From Ophiocordyceps camponoti-saundersi (nom. inval.) (taxonomy: Eukaryota; Ascomycota; Sordariomycetes; Hypocreales; Ophiocordycipitaceae): a stretch of 64,000 bases of DNA. This document shows, piece after piece, positions 32,635 to 43,120 of this stretch. Within the stretch, counting starts at the first letter, position 1. Every line of letters begins with the position of its first letter. Under the pieces are notes generated by a model. That model saw nothing but the letters and a program-made list of their open reading frames with translations. It ran no database searches and was not told the origin of the DNA. The stretch spans positions 248,001 through 312,000 of the forward strand of contig PDHQ01000008.1 in the NCBI GenBank assembly GCA_003339415.1, written 5' to 3'. Made by a program: the position numbers and the translations under genes.

Positions 32635-33549
32635 CTATGGGCGGGCAGGTTCAGCGGAAAAGTCGTTGTCGCTGACGACGCTGCCCAGGTCGGACCAGCT
32701 AGCAGGCGTTTCGAAGCCGTCGCTTTGACTCAGGACGTCAAAGGGACGGGCGGCCTCTTCGTCCGCTTGTGAAATGTGTTCTGCTGTGCCGATGAGGGAG
32801 GGGGCCGAAGCCTCTGTTGCGGTGGGCGTGAGCTGTCCGTCGCTGAGAGTGTGGTCTGATAGAGCGGAGTCTCGGGCTGAGGAGTAGAGACCGTGTTGAC
32901 TTGACTGTTGGGCCCATGCTTGGATGGAAGCGAAGGCATCTTGACGATGTTCGGCTGAAGGGGAGTCGCTGTCGTTGACCGGTTGTGAATCGCGAGCGTG
33001 GACGTCGATGGGGGCGGGCGGGGAGGATTGGTTGGCGGGTGTGTGGAAGTCTTGTAGTGTTTCGCGGGTGGTGGCGCTGTATATGTCCGACGCAGCGAGT
33101 TCGTCTGCGAAGGGATCGACATAATGAGCAACCGGCTTCTGCTCCCCCCGATGACGAAGACCAGTAGCATCCGGAACGACGTCCGCACCAGACTGTTGAG
33201 CAGCCGTAACAGCATCATCACGCAACGACTTCTCCAACCGCATTCTATTCCAATACATGAGTTCCTCGCGCTGAATCCTAAGCGTCTCGTCATCGGCGTC
33301 GAAGCCAGGATCGCGCGACGAAAGCATGAAGCCATCCGCGTCCTCGGGACGATTGAATCGCGGCTCACGGTACTGATGAGATGGATCGATGTTGTCGCCG
33401 AAGGAGTGGACGGCCATGGCGATGCGTCGGCGGGCGTCGTCGGCGTACCGTCGGAGTTCCGGCGAGCCGTATAGAGCGAGGGCGACGGCCATTGTGACGG
33501 AGACGGCGAGGACGACGCCGGGGGCGACGACGACGTGGGCGAGTGGCAT
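32635..33549 (-). CDS. Single-pass membrane protein, fungal hypothetical
   Basis: Starting at ATG 33549 gives 304 aa; an upstream in-frame extension to 33648 looks like leader sequence. The N-terminus MPLAHVVVAPGVVLAVSVTMAVALALYG is one hydrophobic segment (about residues 6-27) that would act as a signal anchor. After it come a conserved-looking stretch (PELRRYADDARRRIAMAVHSFGDNIDPS) and a patch RIQREELMYWNRMRLEK (about 90-107), then a Ser/Pro/Asp-rich disordered tail. The pattern is familiar from uncharacterised ascomycete proteins, but no domain name can be given. A TCACGT tandem repeat lies about 210-240 bases upstream in its promoter. Confidence 0.7.
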   Translation of the reverse strand: MPLAHVVVAPGVVLAVSVTMAVALALYGSPELRRYADDARRRIAMAVHSFGDNIDPSHQYREPRFNRPEDADGFMLSSRDPGFDADDETLRIQREELMYWNRMRLEKSLRDDAVTAAQQSGADVVPDATGLRHRGEQKPVAHYVDPFADELAASDIYSATTRETLQDFHTPANQSSPPAPIDVHARDSQPVNDSDSPSAEHRQDAFASIQAWAQQSSQHGLYSSARDSALSDHTLSDGQLTPTATEASAPSLIGTAEHISQADEEAARPFDVLSQSDGFETPASWSDLGSVVSDNDFSAEPARP

Positions 33550-33756
33550 TTTTTTAGGGGTCTCTTTTTCGTTTCTTTGCGAGGTGTAAAGGGGTAGGGG
33601 GGAGAGGTTTAGGAAGAGAAGAAAAGGAGATAGAGATGGGGTTACCACAGAGGGGGGAGAGAGATGGAAGAGGATAGGGGGACTTGGTTGGGCTCAGTTT
33701 TGCCACCAGTAGGAAGAGAGTTGGTCGTCGTCAAAGCCATGATTCAGCGTGTCAAG

Positions 33757-33790
33757 TAAGGGTCGTGTCACGTTAAGGGTCGTATCACGT
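33757..33790. promoter_or_regulatory. 17-bp tandem direct repeat carrying TCACGT
   Basis: Two adjacent copies, 33757-33773 and 33774-33790, of TAAGGGTCGTRTCACGT differ at one base. The second copy runs into the palindrome TCACGTGA (33785-33792). The site lies upstream of the minus-strand gene starting at 33549. Confidence 0.6.
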
Positions 33791-33792
33791 GA

Positions 33793-35348
33793 TCTGGTTT
33801 CTGTCTTTTGCCTTGCTGGCTTTTGCATCTGACCATGATGACGGACGGGAAGCTACTAACCTACTTGCCTGCGTACATATGTACATACATACATACATAG
33901 TAGCTGGGTAGGGGGCCGTGGGGGGAATCGAATGGAAATCATGAGGGGGGAGAGATTTCATTTGTACGTACATACATACATACATATATGTACATGTGTA
34001 TTTTTGTCGTGAGAAAGAAAGTTTGAAGAAGAACATGTGACTATTCTGAGAGAATAGCTGAGAGACGGATGACTGTGTGTGTGTGTGTGTGTGAGAAAAG
34101 GTGGTGTGAGTGTGTGAGAGCGAAAACGAAAATGGAATATCACAGTTTCGCAGGAGTTGATTTAGTAGGGCAAGTGGAATAACAAAAATAAGGCGAAAGA
34201 AGGCACTGACAAGCTGAAGAACAGTAGAGTTATGCAACTGACGTCACATCCGGATAGCAAGGCTATTATACCCCGGTGTGTATCCGCTATGTCATCATCG
34301 CAATGCCCGGGGAAAGAGCGGAGGAGGGGGAGGGGCAAAGAATTAGAATTTCCTTCTTCCGTGGCGCGAAGGGTTCAGCCTCTTCTTTTTCTTGCGGCTG
34401 CCTTTGCTGGCCTTTTTTTTTTTACTTACCCCCGCGGCGGACGCGTTAATGCGGCTTGCCGATTGCCGTGGTGGCACGTGGGGTTGTGCTACCTGGTTGC
34501 GGTTATTGGTTTAGTGCGGATACATGTGTGCTGGAGGTTGTTTCTTTACTTGATGTGTGCGCGAACGCATGTGCATGTGTATGTATGTACATATGTATGT
34601 GCAGAAGTGTGTACAGGTCAGGCCGATGAGTGATGAGTGATGGCCTTGAGTTTATCGTCTGTTGATTTATATTCCATGCGGGAGAGCACACACTCTGTAT
34701 ACCTGCCTATCTATGTATATACTGTACACGCACACACACTCACACTCAACACGCACACACTCAACACGCACACACTCAGGAGAGCCCGTGTTATAGTAAA
34801 CTTTGCGCTGTAAAAAAAGAATAAGAATAATATGATAGATGCACACATGTATGTACAGAATTTGTACAATGCAAGTGGTTGTTTTTGTCTAAACCCGCAC
34901 ACGCCCCCTTCTTTCCCCCCCCCCCCTTTCCTCTTCCCCTGCGCCGGAGTTGGTAGCAGGATGAGCGACTTGTGTCTCTAGCCTGACAGGTGGTAGCAGC
35001 CCACCCCCCCGGGCTCCCCCCCCTTCTGTAACCCCTCTGCCCCTCTCTGTAGCCCTCTCTCACTCTCTCTTTCACACACTCCAACTCAACTCAACTCATT
35101 CCCCCCCCCTCCCCCTCCATCTCCCAAAGTTCTGGTCGGCGTCATGCAACTCCGACTCGGGGGAAAAAAATAAGTAAAAAAAAAAAAACTCGCTTGACAT
35201 GTACAGGCTAAGAATTGTGTGTCCTCGATGGGAGAGAGTGAAGAAAATTGTGTGTTGTTTTTTTTTTTGGTGGTTTTTATTCCATTTTTTTTTGTGATTT
35301 GTTCGTCCGCACAGAAGATGGGGTTTCATATTCCGTACGGGTCGTCGC
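33793..35348. other. Repeat-rich spacer
   Basis: About 1.55 kb without a supported gene. It has TACA/TATG runs (33877-33900, 33965-33992, 34578-34600), (GT)n at 34073-34092, a CACACTCA tandem (34725-34778), a C13 run (34915-34927), and CT-rich and poly-A/T stretches (35040-35300). Confidence 0.55.
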
Positions 35349-35707
35349 TCAATGAGCGGAACCGGTGGTGGAGGATGTGGTGGTGGAGGTAGAGTCAACC
35401 GAGTTGGTGCGAGTAGCCTTGACACGCTCACTAAGAACAGACACGATCCATTAGCAATCCATGATTCTGACCAAGAGGCACAAAAGACAAAAAGGACTCA
35501 CTAAGAAGCGCGATCCTGCAACGTGCAGGTCCATCGCTGGTTGCCCGTCCGGATTTGAAAGCGGATCGCCTTGTTATCGCCGAGTTGGAAGTGGCCGTGG
35601 GAGGAAGCGGTGGGAGACGTGGGTGACGAGGACGAGGAGGCGGAGGAGGAGGAAGAGGAGCTCGCGGACGTAACCGACGAGGAAGAGGATGCAACTGATT
35701 CAGGCAT
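35349..35707 (-). CDS. Small conserved fungal protein, two exons
   Basis: Exons 35707-35502 and 35430-35349 with a 71-nt intron (35431-35501, GTGAGT..TAG) give 95 aa. The product starts MPESVASSSSSVTSAS, with a Ser-rich N-terminus. The centre, SHGHFQLGDNKAIRFQIRTGNQRWTCTLQDRASYERV, resembles a conserved segment of small uncharacterised ascomycete proteins. The tail is Ser/Thr-rich. The intron removes an in-frame TAG that would stop the first exon, and splicing restores a continuous ASYERVKATRTNSVD. The same CTCACTAAGAA sequence sits at both intron ends, so the boundary could be read one repeat apart. Function is unknown. Confidence 0.65.
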
Positions 35708-35714
35708 TTTTGCT

Positions 35715-35751
<37 letters not shown>

Positions 35752-36340
35752 TGTGTGTGATGTTTGATGTGAGTCTTTGTCGAAGTTCTCTTCCAGTCGG
35801 ATTTCACGACGGAAGAAGATGGTCTTCGTCAGTAGTTGAAGATTTCAAGTGTCGGATTAGCGGACGTTGAAAAGGCGGAAGACGGAAAGGCTGGGTGTGC
35901 AAGAGTGAAGAATTGATGACCAGCAAGGAGGACAGAGAGACAGAGGAAAAAGAGCAGTCTTTCGGATGGGACGGAGGACCGGGGCCTTCTTACATTATAT
36001 ACCCGTGGCCTATCACGAACAAGGCTCGAGTCTGGATCCCGGCACAGCTTGGCCTTAATCTTGAAAGAAGAAAAATAGATAAAATAAAAAAGGAAATACA
36101 TGCATACAAACATATGTACAACATACAACAGAGAAAGGCGTGTGTAAGTGGGAGAGGCGTGTTGACACGCCCCTCCCTCCCTCCCTCCCTTCTCACCCCC
36201 CGTCCTCCCCCGCCCCTTGTTCTCTTCCTCGTCGGTGTTCGTTTTTCTTTTATGGTTCCGGTACCTGTAAGGTACGAGGGGTACGTATGAGGTGTGTGTG
36301 TGTGTGTGAAAGAGAGAGTGTGTGACAGAAAGAGAGTGAA

Positions 36341-36372
<32 letters not shown>

Positions 36373-37290
36373 CAGGCGAAGGCTGGTTACGGTATGGTTC
36401 TGTCGAGGTTTGTGTTTCTATTTTTGCTGTTTTGTCTGCGGGAGGGGAGAGAGAGGGGGGTTAGGGTATTACTGCTACTACGGATACATACATACAGTGC
36501 TACCACATTGGCCTGGGTAGGCCCTTACCTAGGTAGTAGGCACTGGAAACAGCAAGCCCAGGTTTACAAGTTTAGAACTTGCCATCTGTTTTATTTCTTT
36601 ACAAAGAGAATCTGCTAACACATAATCCGTAGTAGGCGTACATAGGTAGTACTCTATACAGCATGCATATAATATGTAGATATCAAGTACCTTACATACA
36701 TGCACGGATACACACACGTAATTACGGACGTGACGAAAGGGAAATAGAAAATAAACCCTGATCTCGGAGTCACGGCACGGTTAGACTTATTAGCTGGTGC
36801 TATTGCCGTCCATACGGCACACTGCAGTGCTGAGGGCCTGAGGCTACCTTTACGGCCTTAACCCACCGAACCTGACGTACATACTATCTTGTCTCGCTGG
36901 CTGTCCAAGTCCCCCACGTGCCGAAGTACCGGCTCGGTCGTCGCCAATTCTGTGCATGCATCTGCATGACACACTGCGCGCGCGCCGCCACCCATCCATC
37001 CGCCCATCCGTCTATGTATGTATACAGGGATTCTTTGATGGGTATCATGAAGGAAACACAACAACATCAACAACAGTCATCATCACTTTCCTTGTAGTTG
37101 TAGTCAATATCTTGAACGTATTCTTCTAGTAGATGAACGTATCCAAGTACATACATACAGTACACTCGTATAATTGGAATCAACTCAAGCCAAAACATTC
37201 TCTCTCCTCCCCCCCCCTTCTCCTTTTCCCTTTCCCCCCTGACTAACACACTTACACCGCCCGCGACGCCGTCTGTATCATCTCTTCACC

Positions 37291-37292
<2 letters not shown>

Positions 37293-37344
<52 letters not shown>

Positions 37345-37372
37345 CCCCCCCCCCCCCCCCCCCCCCCCCCCC
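37293..37372. repeat. 80-nt poly-C tract interrupted by one G
   Basis: 51 C, one G at 37344, then 28 C. The complementary strand is a run of G able to form G-quadruplexes. The exact length is likely to be uncertain in any assembly. Confidence 0.9.
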
Positions 37373-39516
37373 TCTCTCCTCTACCCTCGGCTGCCGCCGC
37401 TTCGACGCCTTTGTCTTGCCAGACCGCGTATGTATATCCTGGTAAGTATTCCGCACACGTGAAATAGCTGCCTACATACACGCATACCTGCACCCTACAT
37501 ATGTACACACATACATACAGGCACACACATGCGCTTTGCGTGGAATGCGACCGAACCTCCCGCCTGCCTAGATATGCGGTGTCGAACGCCTCTTACGCAT
37601 GTATGTCGTGCATACGTCTATGAACTGTACTCTGTAAATGGTAGGCGAGAGGACTCTGCGCGGATGTCGTCAAGAGGAGGTTGAATTGTTACTTGTCTCT
37701 TGTTCAGCTTCTCTGCGAACCCCTAAACAGTCTTTCCCCCCCCCTCCTAAAAGACCAGCATTGATCCGACGTCCGCATGTTCTCGGCCTTGCCCCCCCCC
37801 CCCCCCCCCCCCATTGTGCGTGCCGTTACCCGTTCGGCTCCAGAGTGCCGGACTCGACAGGCAAAGCGGGAGCCAGGGGGGGGGAGAGAAGGGATAGGGA
37901 GGGAGGGAGGGAGGAAGGTAGAGGTAGAGGTAGGTAGAAGAAGGAGGGTGTGTGTGTGTATGTTAGCATGAAAGTGCGTGTGTGAGTGTGTGTGTGTGTG
38001 TGTGACTGAGTGAGTGTCGCTGATCGCTGTCTACCCTCTTTCCTGCCATCCCTTCCCGCTTTCAGGAATCTCACCCCCCTGTTGAAGAAGCCGTTAGATT
38101 CTCGACTCCCGTTCGAACCTCTATGTCTTCATACATACCTACATACCTACCTTATGCTCCCCTCCTCCCCCCTCTTTCTTGAGACCCTCAACCTCGAACC
38201 ATGGCTCCGTGTCCGTGCCAGGCGCTGTCCGTTTCAACTCGAGCTTGCAACGGGACGGACCTGCGACGTAAGATCGTCCATCCCCCCCCCCCCCTCCGCC
38301 ACTTGCCTTGGCAAGAGAAGAAGGGCCAGAAAAAAAAATCAGGGGTCCTCGTCGGGAAATAAGAACTGTGCGCCACTCCGATAGACTGCTGCGTCTTTCT
38401 CCGCCTCGAGACGGGCCGGGGTTTCCAACCGGACAAGCTCAGAAAGAAAATACATGCAATGCCCGTGACCTCGTTACGTCCTTTAATCTTTGCTCTTCTT
38501 TCTTCTACCTTCTGACGACGGGAGTGTCGCTCAGATGTTGCTTCACACTAATCTGTACTCTTCAACTTCTATAGAGGCTTCATGACTTCTGCCTGGCTTG
38601 GTCTTGGCAAGTGTTAGGTCCGTTTTGGAGGGCTGCTGCTGTTCTTCTGTTCTGTTTTTTTTTTTTGCTTTTCTTTCTCTATCTCCTACCTACGATGCGC
38701 CATCTCCGGGATGTATTCTGTTCTTCGTTGAACCCTTGACTAGAACATGGCCAAGACCGTAGACGAAGATTCGCCGATCGCTGTGTGTCTCGTCAGCCAG
38801 GGAGGGGGTTAGGGGGGGGGGGGGGCGTGTTTATAATTAGAGCTCGCCTCGCCTAGCATTGGCAGCCCCCATGAAACAGTTTGATATGTAAAAGGATAAA
38901 GAGGAAAGACTAGAAGAGAGGGAGAGAGAAAAGGCCTCGCCCATGAAGAAACGAACCACTTTTGACCGACGTTACCCACTCCACTTACCATCTTAGAGCC
39001 TGCTACTGCCAATGCATCTTCGCGATACCTCCTGAGCTGGGATGGAGCAGTGGGAAGAGAGACAAGCTCTGTCGTTGGCGGCTGATAAGGGTCTCACATG
39101 TTCGGCTCCGACATAACGGAGCATGACCCAAGAAGGATGTCATCGGCTTTGCGCTTGTTTTGCCGCCCCCCGATGCTTGGAGAGGATGATGATGATGAAT
39201 GATAGGTGACGATGATGAGGTGGCGGTCAGCAAGTCAACCAAGTCTCGGAGATGACGAAGACGTGAGTTCATGCCACGATGGCGTGTCGCGTAACCCCGA
39301 TTATTTCCACTTCATCCGTCGATTGTGTCCATGTACTGTACATACATGCTAGCGGTACTTGAGGCTCTACAGATGAAATAAGGCTGTTTGCTAGACAGGG
39401 ACGAGAACCATGTAAAGACCCCTACCTCTTGTGTGTTAGTAGTAGACAGAGATGACGCTTGTCCATGGCGTTCATGAATCAATCCTCTTCTTCGATTGCG
39501 GACTGTAGGGTAGTTT

Positions 39517-39528
39517 TAACCCTAACCC
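39517..39528 (-). repeat. Interstitial telomere-like motif (TTAGGG)2, reverse orientation
   Basis: TAACCCTAACCC, about 210 bases upstream of the tRNA-Gly gene. Confidence 0.65.
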
Positions 39529-39736
39529 ATGTTGTACCCTCGCGCACGGAAGAGTGCGTACTCTAAAAGCGAGGCCGGAAGGGATCGGAGTTGACTGTTC
39601 TCGGCCAGGGCCGAAGCGCGATGTGATTAAATGGGCATGGCGCCCTGCGTAACGGACCGATGGATGCTAGTGGATGCGATGAGCGGTAGTAATTGAATCG
39701 TATATATAATTCTTTGAGAGACATACTTTCATCGAA

Positions 39737-39818
39737 GCGTAATTGGTTTAGTGGTAAAATTCTCCGTTGCCATTCGAGCAATATCGGGGAGCCCTGGGTT
39801 CGATTCCCAGATTACGCA
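39737..39818 (+). tRNA. tRNA-Gly (anticodon GCC) with an 11-nt intron
   Basis: The acceptor stem GCGTAAT (39737-39743) pairs perfectly with ATTACGC (39811-39817), followed by discriminator A. The D-arm/A-box is TGGTTTAGTGGTA and the T-arm is CTGGG-TTCGATT-CCCAG with the B-box. The anticodon stem CTCCG pairs with CGGGG (one T-G pair); the loop is TTGCCAT with anticodon GCC at 39769-39771. An 11-nt insertion (about 39773-39783), just 3' of the anticodon, is in the canonical position for a eukaryotic tRNA intron; its ends are ambiguous by one base. Without it the tRNA is 71 nt. The 3' CCA is not counted as encoded. Confidence 0.93.
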
Positions 39819-39829
39819 ACCAAATTCTC

Positions 39830-39834
39830 TTTTT
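39830..39834 (+). terminator. RNA polymerase III terminator
   Basis: TTTTT starting 12 bases after the tRNA-Gly discriminator base. Confidence 0.75.
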
Positions 39835-40675
39835 CCTCTTCACATGTACATACATTCTTCCCCCCCTCCCCCCTTCATTTTTGTGTCTAAGACGCCACGC
39901 TCGATATCGATTCTTGGCGTGTCGCTTCACACGCTTCAAGTGAGACTGTTGGCAGATAAAGCCAATTAGAAGCTTGCAAGCTATGGCCATAGTCTGCTTC
40001 CCTGTCTCTGGTCTTTGTTCCCCTTCGTGCCGCAGGGCAGCGTAGCCAGGGTAACGGCCCCTGCATCTGCTTGCCTCATGGGGGCCGGGCTGCGGCTGTT
40101 GCCTGCCGCCCCCAGAAAACCTGACTGACGGGTGAGCAAAAGGGGTTTGTAAGAAAAGAAGCTCCTCCTTTAGTATTCGGAGGGGAGAGGACATGGGCAA
40201 GGGACGGATGAAGTGTAACGAAGAGTGTGTGCAAATACTGGGTAGAGTAAGAAAGGAGATTGCCACGGGTGGCATTACTGTCTATCATTGTTGGGGTTCA
40301 GACATACATACTCCTTACAGACGTACACATACATACATGTCCGTACATACAACCTCCTTTCCGCTACTATCACGACGACTACTACAACAACTACTACTAC
40401 TTCCACTACTTCAATAGATGAGTTGCGCATACACGCACACGCAGACACAGGAAGAAATAGACAGATACAGACACACACACACACACACACTCACAGAGAG
40501 AGAAGAGAGAGAAGAGAAAGAAAGAGACAGACAGCGAGCGACAAGAACACAAGGAAAAAAATTGCGAGTGAGACAGAGCGAGGGAGGCCATGCGCTCTGC
40601 CCAGTTCCTTCGTTCTTCCTGAACCCTCCACCCATCTGAGCCTGTCTCTGTCCCCCCCCCCTCTCTCCCTCTCTT

Positions 40676-40717
<42 letters not shown>

Positions 40718-40974
40718 CTGTCCTTTTTGAAGTCTTCCTCGAGCTGACGACATCGTTGGGAAGGGAAAGAAAAAAACAGGATACTAAGAAAAAAAGCAGA
40801 ACATTTCTTCCACCCTCTCCTACACTATCGAATCGCACCCCCCTTTTTTTTCTTTACCCTCTCGTCGTCGACGCGACATGCGGTCCCGTCACGCGCTTGG
40901 ATAAAACAAAAACAACAAGGACAAAATTACACACGACAGAAAGAAGAGAGGCGATATTTCCTACCGAAGCATCG
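39835..40974. promoter_or_regulatory. Leader/promoter region of the surface-protein gene
   Basis: Contains an ACT/ACA-rich stretch (40376-40415), (CA)n (40470-40490) and a long (CT)n tract (40667-40712). An open frame continues through it from 40288 in the same frame as the downstream gene, but its translation is low-complexity (TTTTTT, SLSLSLS) and is taken as leader. Confidence 0.5.
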
Positions 40975-42228
40975 ATGCTATTCGATCGTCGACCATGGCT
41001 TTTACTGGCCATGGCGGGCCTGACGTCAGCCCAAGCGTTACGTACGACGACGACGACGACGAAAACGACAAAGACGACGACATCGACGACGATGATGGAA
41101 CGACGTGACCTCGCCTTCGCCGCCCCTGGCACCGTCTGCGGATACATAGGAGGAGACGCAGCTTTTCCGGCGACGTGCATAGCGGGATCGCACTGCGCCC
41201 TCGACGTCGGACACGGCGTGGTAGGATGCTGTCCCGACCAAGGGCCCTGCACCACGGGCGTCTTCACATCCTGCGTGGACGGCAACAGCGGGCCTCAAAC
41301 GGTGTCGGATGCGTACGTCTTCACATGTCGGGGCGGCGAGGTCTGTTATCGCAACGTCTTCGACGGCGGCTTTTACCAGTTCGGTTGCGGGTCGGAATCG
41401 CGTCTGGCCACGTCGGTGGCTACGACTGCGCCTTCGGGCTTGGCTTCTCTGGACATGGCGCGCGTTACGCTGGCCATGACGGAGAGTCCTTCGCTTTTGG
41501 CCACGCCCGTCGATGTCGGGGCTTCTTTTACGGCGGCGGCGACGTCGTTGTCGTCGGGTGGATCCGATAAGGGTGTTGGTGGCGGCGGTGAGTCCCCGTC
41601 GTCGACGTCTGGACCCGCTTCGGCCCCGCCACCGGACCCGGCTTCGCCTTCTACGGGGGCCATTGTCGGCGGCACGGTCGGGGGGGTCGCTGCCTTGGCT
41701 GCTTTGTTCGCGCTGCTTGTGTTTGTTGTGCGTCGGCGGCAGCGTCGGCCTATTAAGAAGGCTCTCATGGATAGCAGCGACAAGAAGAACAGCAATAGCA
41801 ACAACAACAACAACAACGGTGACGACGATCTCGACGACGATTTCCGGTCGATACCCTATTCGGCCAAGCCGGAAAATAGCGGCGGGAAAAAGCAGGCGAT
41901 GACGATGACGACTACCTCTGCCACTAACATCGCCGCCGCCGCCGCCGCTAACAAGACGCCTTCATCGCCGAAAGCTACCCCGCGATTCGCCACCGCCAAC
42001 GCGGCCCTCGCCGCCATGGATGCCGATCGGACGCCGCTCGCGACGTCGGCCTTGGCTTTCGACGATCCGAGACCGGCGCCGAGGCCGGGTTCGATCATCG
42101 CCGAGGACCCGGCTGAGGACGAGGAGGCGGACGCTGTTGGTGCGGCGTATCCGGGACCGAGAAGGAATGGGAGCGGGGCGCTTTGGCAGCAGAACCGAAG
42201 GCAGAGGCGTAATTTGGTGTGGATATGA
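40975..42228 (+). CDS. Cell-surface single-pass membrane protein, Mid2/WSC-like architecture
   Basis: Starting at ATG 40975 gives 417 aa. Residues 1-20 (MLFDRRPWLLLAMAGLTSAQA) form a signal peptide. A Thr-rich patch is followed by a Cys-rich ectodomain (about 45-140) with CGYIGGDAAFPATC, HCALDVGHGVVGCCP and FTCRGGEVCYRNVF. A Ser/Pro/Gly-rich stalk comes next, then a transmembrane helix near 229-252 (GAIVGGTVGGVAALAALFAL) with the stop-transfer RRRQRR, and a long cytoplasmic tail with poly-Asn, poly-Asp and poly-Ala runs. The layout of Cys-rich head, O-glycosylated stalk and single helix is that of fungal wall-stress sensors and related surface proteins. Orthology to Mid2 or WSC is not claimed. 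Confidence 0.75.
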   Translation: MLFDRRPWLLLAMAGLTSAQALRTTTTTTKTTKTTTSTTMMERRDLAFAAPGTVCGYIGGDAAFPATCIAGSHCALDVGHGVVGCCPDQGPCTTGVFTSCVDGNSGPQTVSDAYVFTCRGGEVCYRNVFDGGFYQFGCGSESRLATSVATTAPSGLASLDMARVTLAMTESPSLLATPVDVGASFTAAATSLSSGGSDKGVGGGGESPSSTSGPASAPPPDPASPSTGAIVGGTVGGVAALAALFALLVFVVRRRQRRPIKKALMDSSDKKNSNSNNNNNNGDDDLDDDFRSIPYSAKPENSGGKKQAMTMTTTSATNIAAAAAANKTPSSPKATPRFATANAALAAMDADRTPLATSALAFDDPRPAPRPGSIIAEDPAEDEEADAVGAAYPGPRRNGSGALWQQNRRQRRNLVWI

Positions 42229-43120
42229 AGGGGGAAGTGTTTTTTTTTTCTTTGCGGGACTTTTTTTCTCTGGCCGGTGAAGGGGGAAAAGAGATCGGGG
42301 GCTTTGGAAAGGGCGTCTTTTGTGGTTTGTGTTTTTTTTTTTTGGGTTTGAAAGGTGGGGATACCATGGGCTTGGCGTTGAATGGAGGCGTAGGGGATGG
42401 GGGAAGGGATGGGGATGGGAATTGGGCAAAAGGGGAATGGGATGGGAAGGGGGAAGGGGAAAATGAGATAGACTTGAAAGGGGATGGAGAGAGCATAGAA
42501 GTACAGTAGAGAGAGGGGGAGAGAGAGGGGAGGAGAGAGAGAGAGAGAGAGACTTACATAGAGTAACAGCATGTGTCTGTCGCAGTTTATGGTGGTGAGA
42601 CGTAGATGTATGTAGATGATGGCTGGCTGAGTGTGAGTGTGTAATTGTCTATATAAGTGCTGCTGTACGGAGATGGGTTGGGGAGGAGGAGAGGTGAGAG
42701 CCTTCTCGTGTGTGATGCCACGGTAGAGGGGAGTTTATGAGATGAAAGCTGGCTATAGTATCATCTCTTCTTTGCATCACCGTCTTTCCTTGTCGTTACG
42801 ACTCCCGCTGGCCTTTACCGGAAGATGTTGATTAGGATATTTACATATGTGATATCGACAGCTATTCCGATCTCTGTTTATTCCTATTTACACCCTGGAG
42901 TCTACACACGATACTGACAACTATCCTCATCTCCGCTGATCCCTTTACCCCGTAGTACACACATGATATCGACAGCTATTCCGGTCTCCGCTGATCCCTA
43001 TACTCTAGAGTTTACATGTATACGATAGTGACAGCTATCCTATCTCCCCTGATTCTTATACCCCGTAGTACACAAGATGATTCAAACCATACCAAACCGC
43101 CTCTCCTCTATCAAACCAAC
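42229..43120. other. 3' spacer with G-rich tract and tandem repeat
   Basis: G-rich sequence with GGGAAGGGG-type units at 42275-42560, ending in (GA)n, then the A-B-A-B tandem repeat at 42851-43075. No gene is seen apart from a possible short last exon of the neighbouring secreted-protein gene. Confidence 0.55.
42851..43075. repeat. Dimeric tandem repeat, four units (A-B-A-B)
   Basis: Units 42851-42909, 42910-42964, 42965-43023 and 43024-43075, of 59, 55, 59 and 52 bp. Each starts GATA(N2)GACARCTATYC. Units 1 and 3 share GATATCGACAGCTATTCCG and end in TTTACA/TCTACA sequence; units 2 and 4 share CCCGTAGTACACA. The higher-order period is therefore about 114 bp. Confidence 0.8.

Larger units (their letters stand above)
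35708..39736. other. Four-kilobase gene desert rich in homopolymers and microsatellites
   Basis: No supported protein gene. It contains (TG)n(AG)n at 35715-35750, (TG)n plus (GA)n at 36290-36372, the 80-nt poly-C tract at 37293-37372, C21 at 37792-37812, C13 at 38282-38294, G14 at 38812-38825, and (GTGT)n at 37985-38005. The open frames seen are low-complexity translations of these repeats. Confidence 0.65.

Noticed and set aside
37278..37526. Glycine-run open frame on the minus strand
   Set aside because: The poly-Gly is the translation of the poly-C tract.
40288..40974. N-terminal extension of the surface-protein gene (646 aa in total)
   Set aside because: The extension is low-complexity translation of microsatellites. 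The ATG at 40975 gives a proper signal peptide directly.
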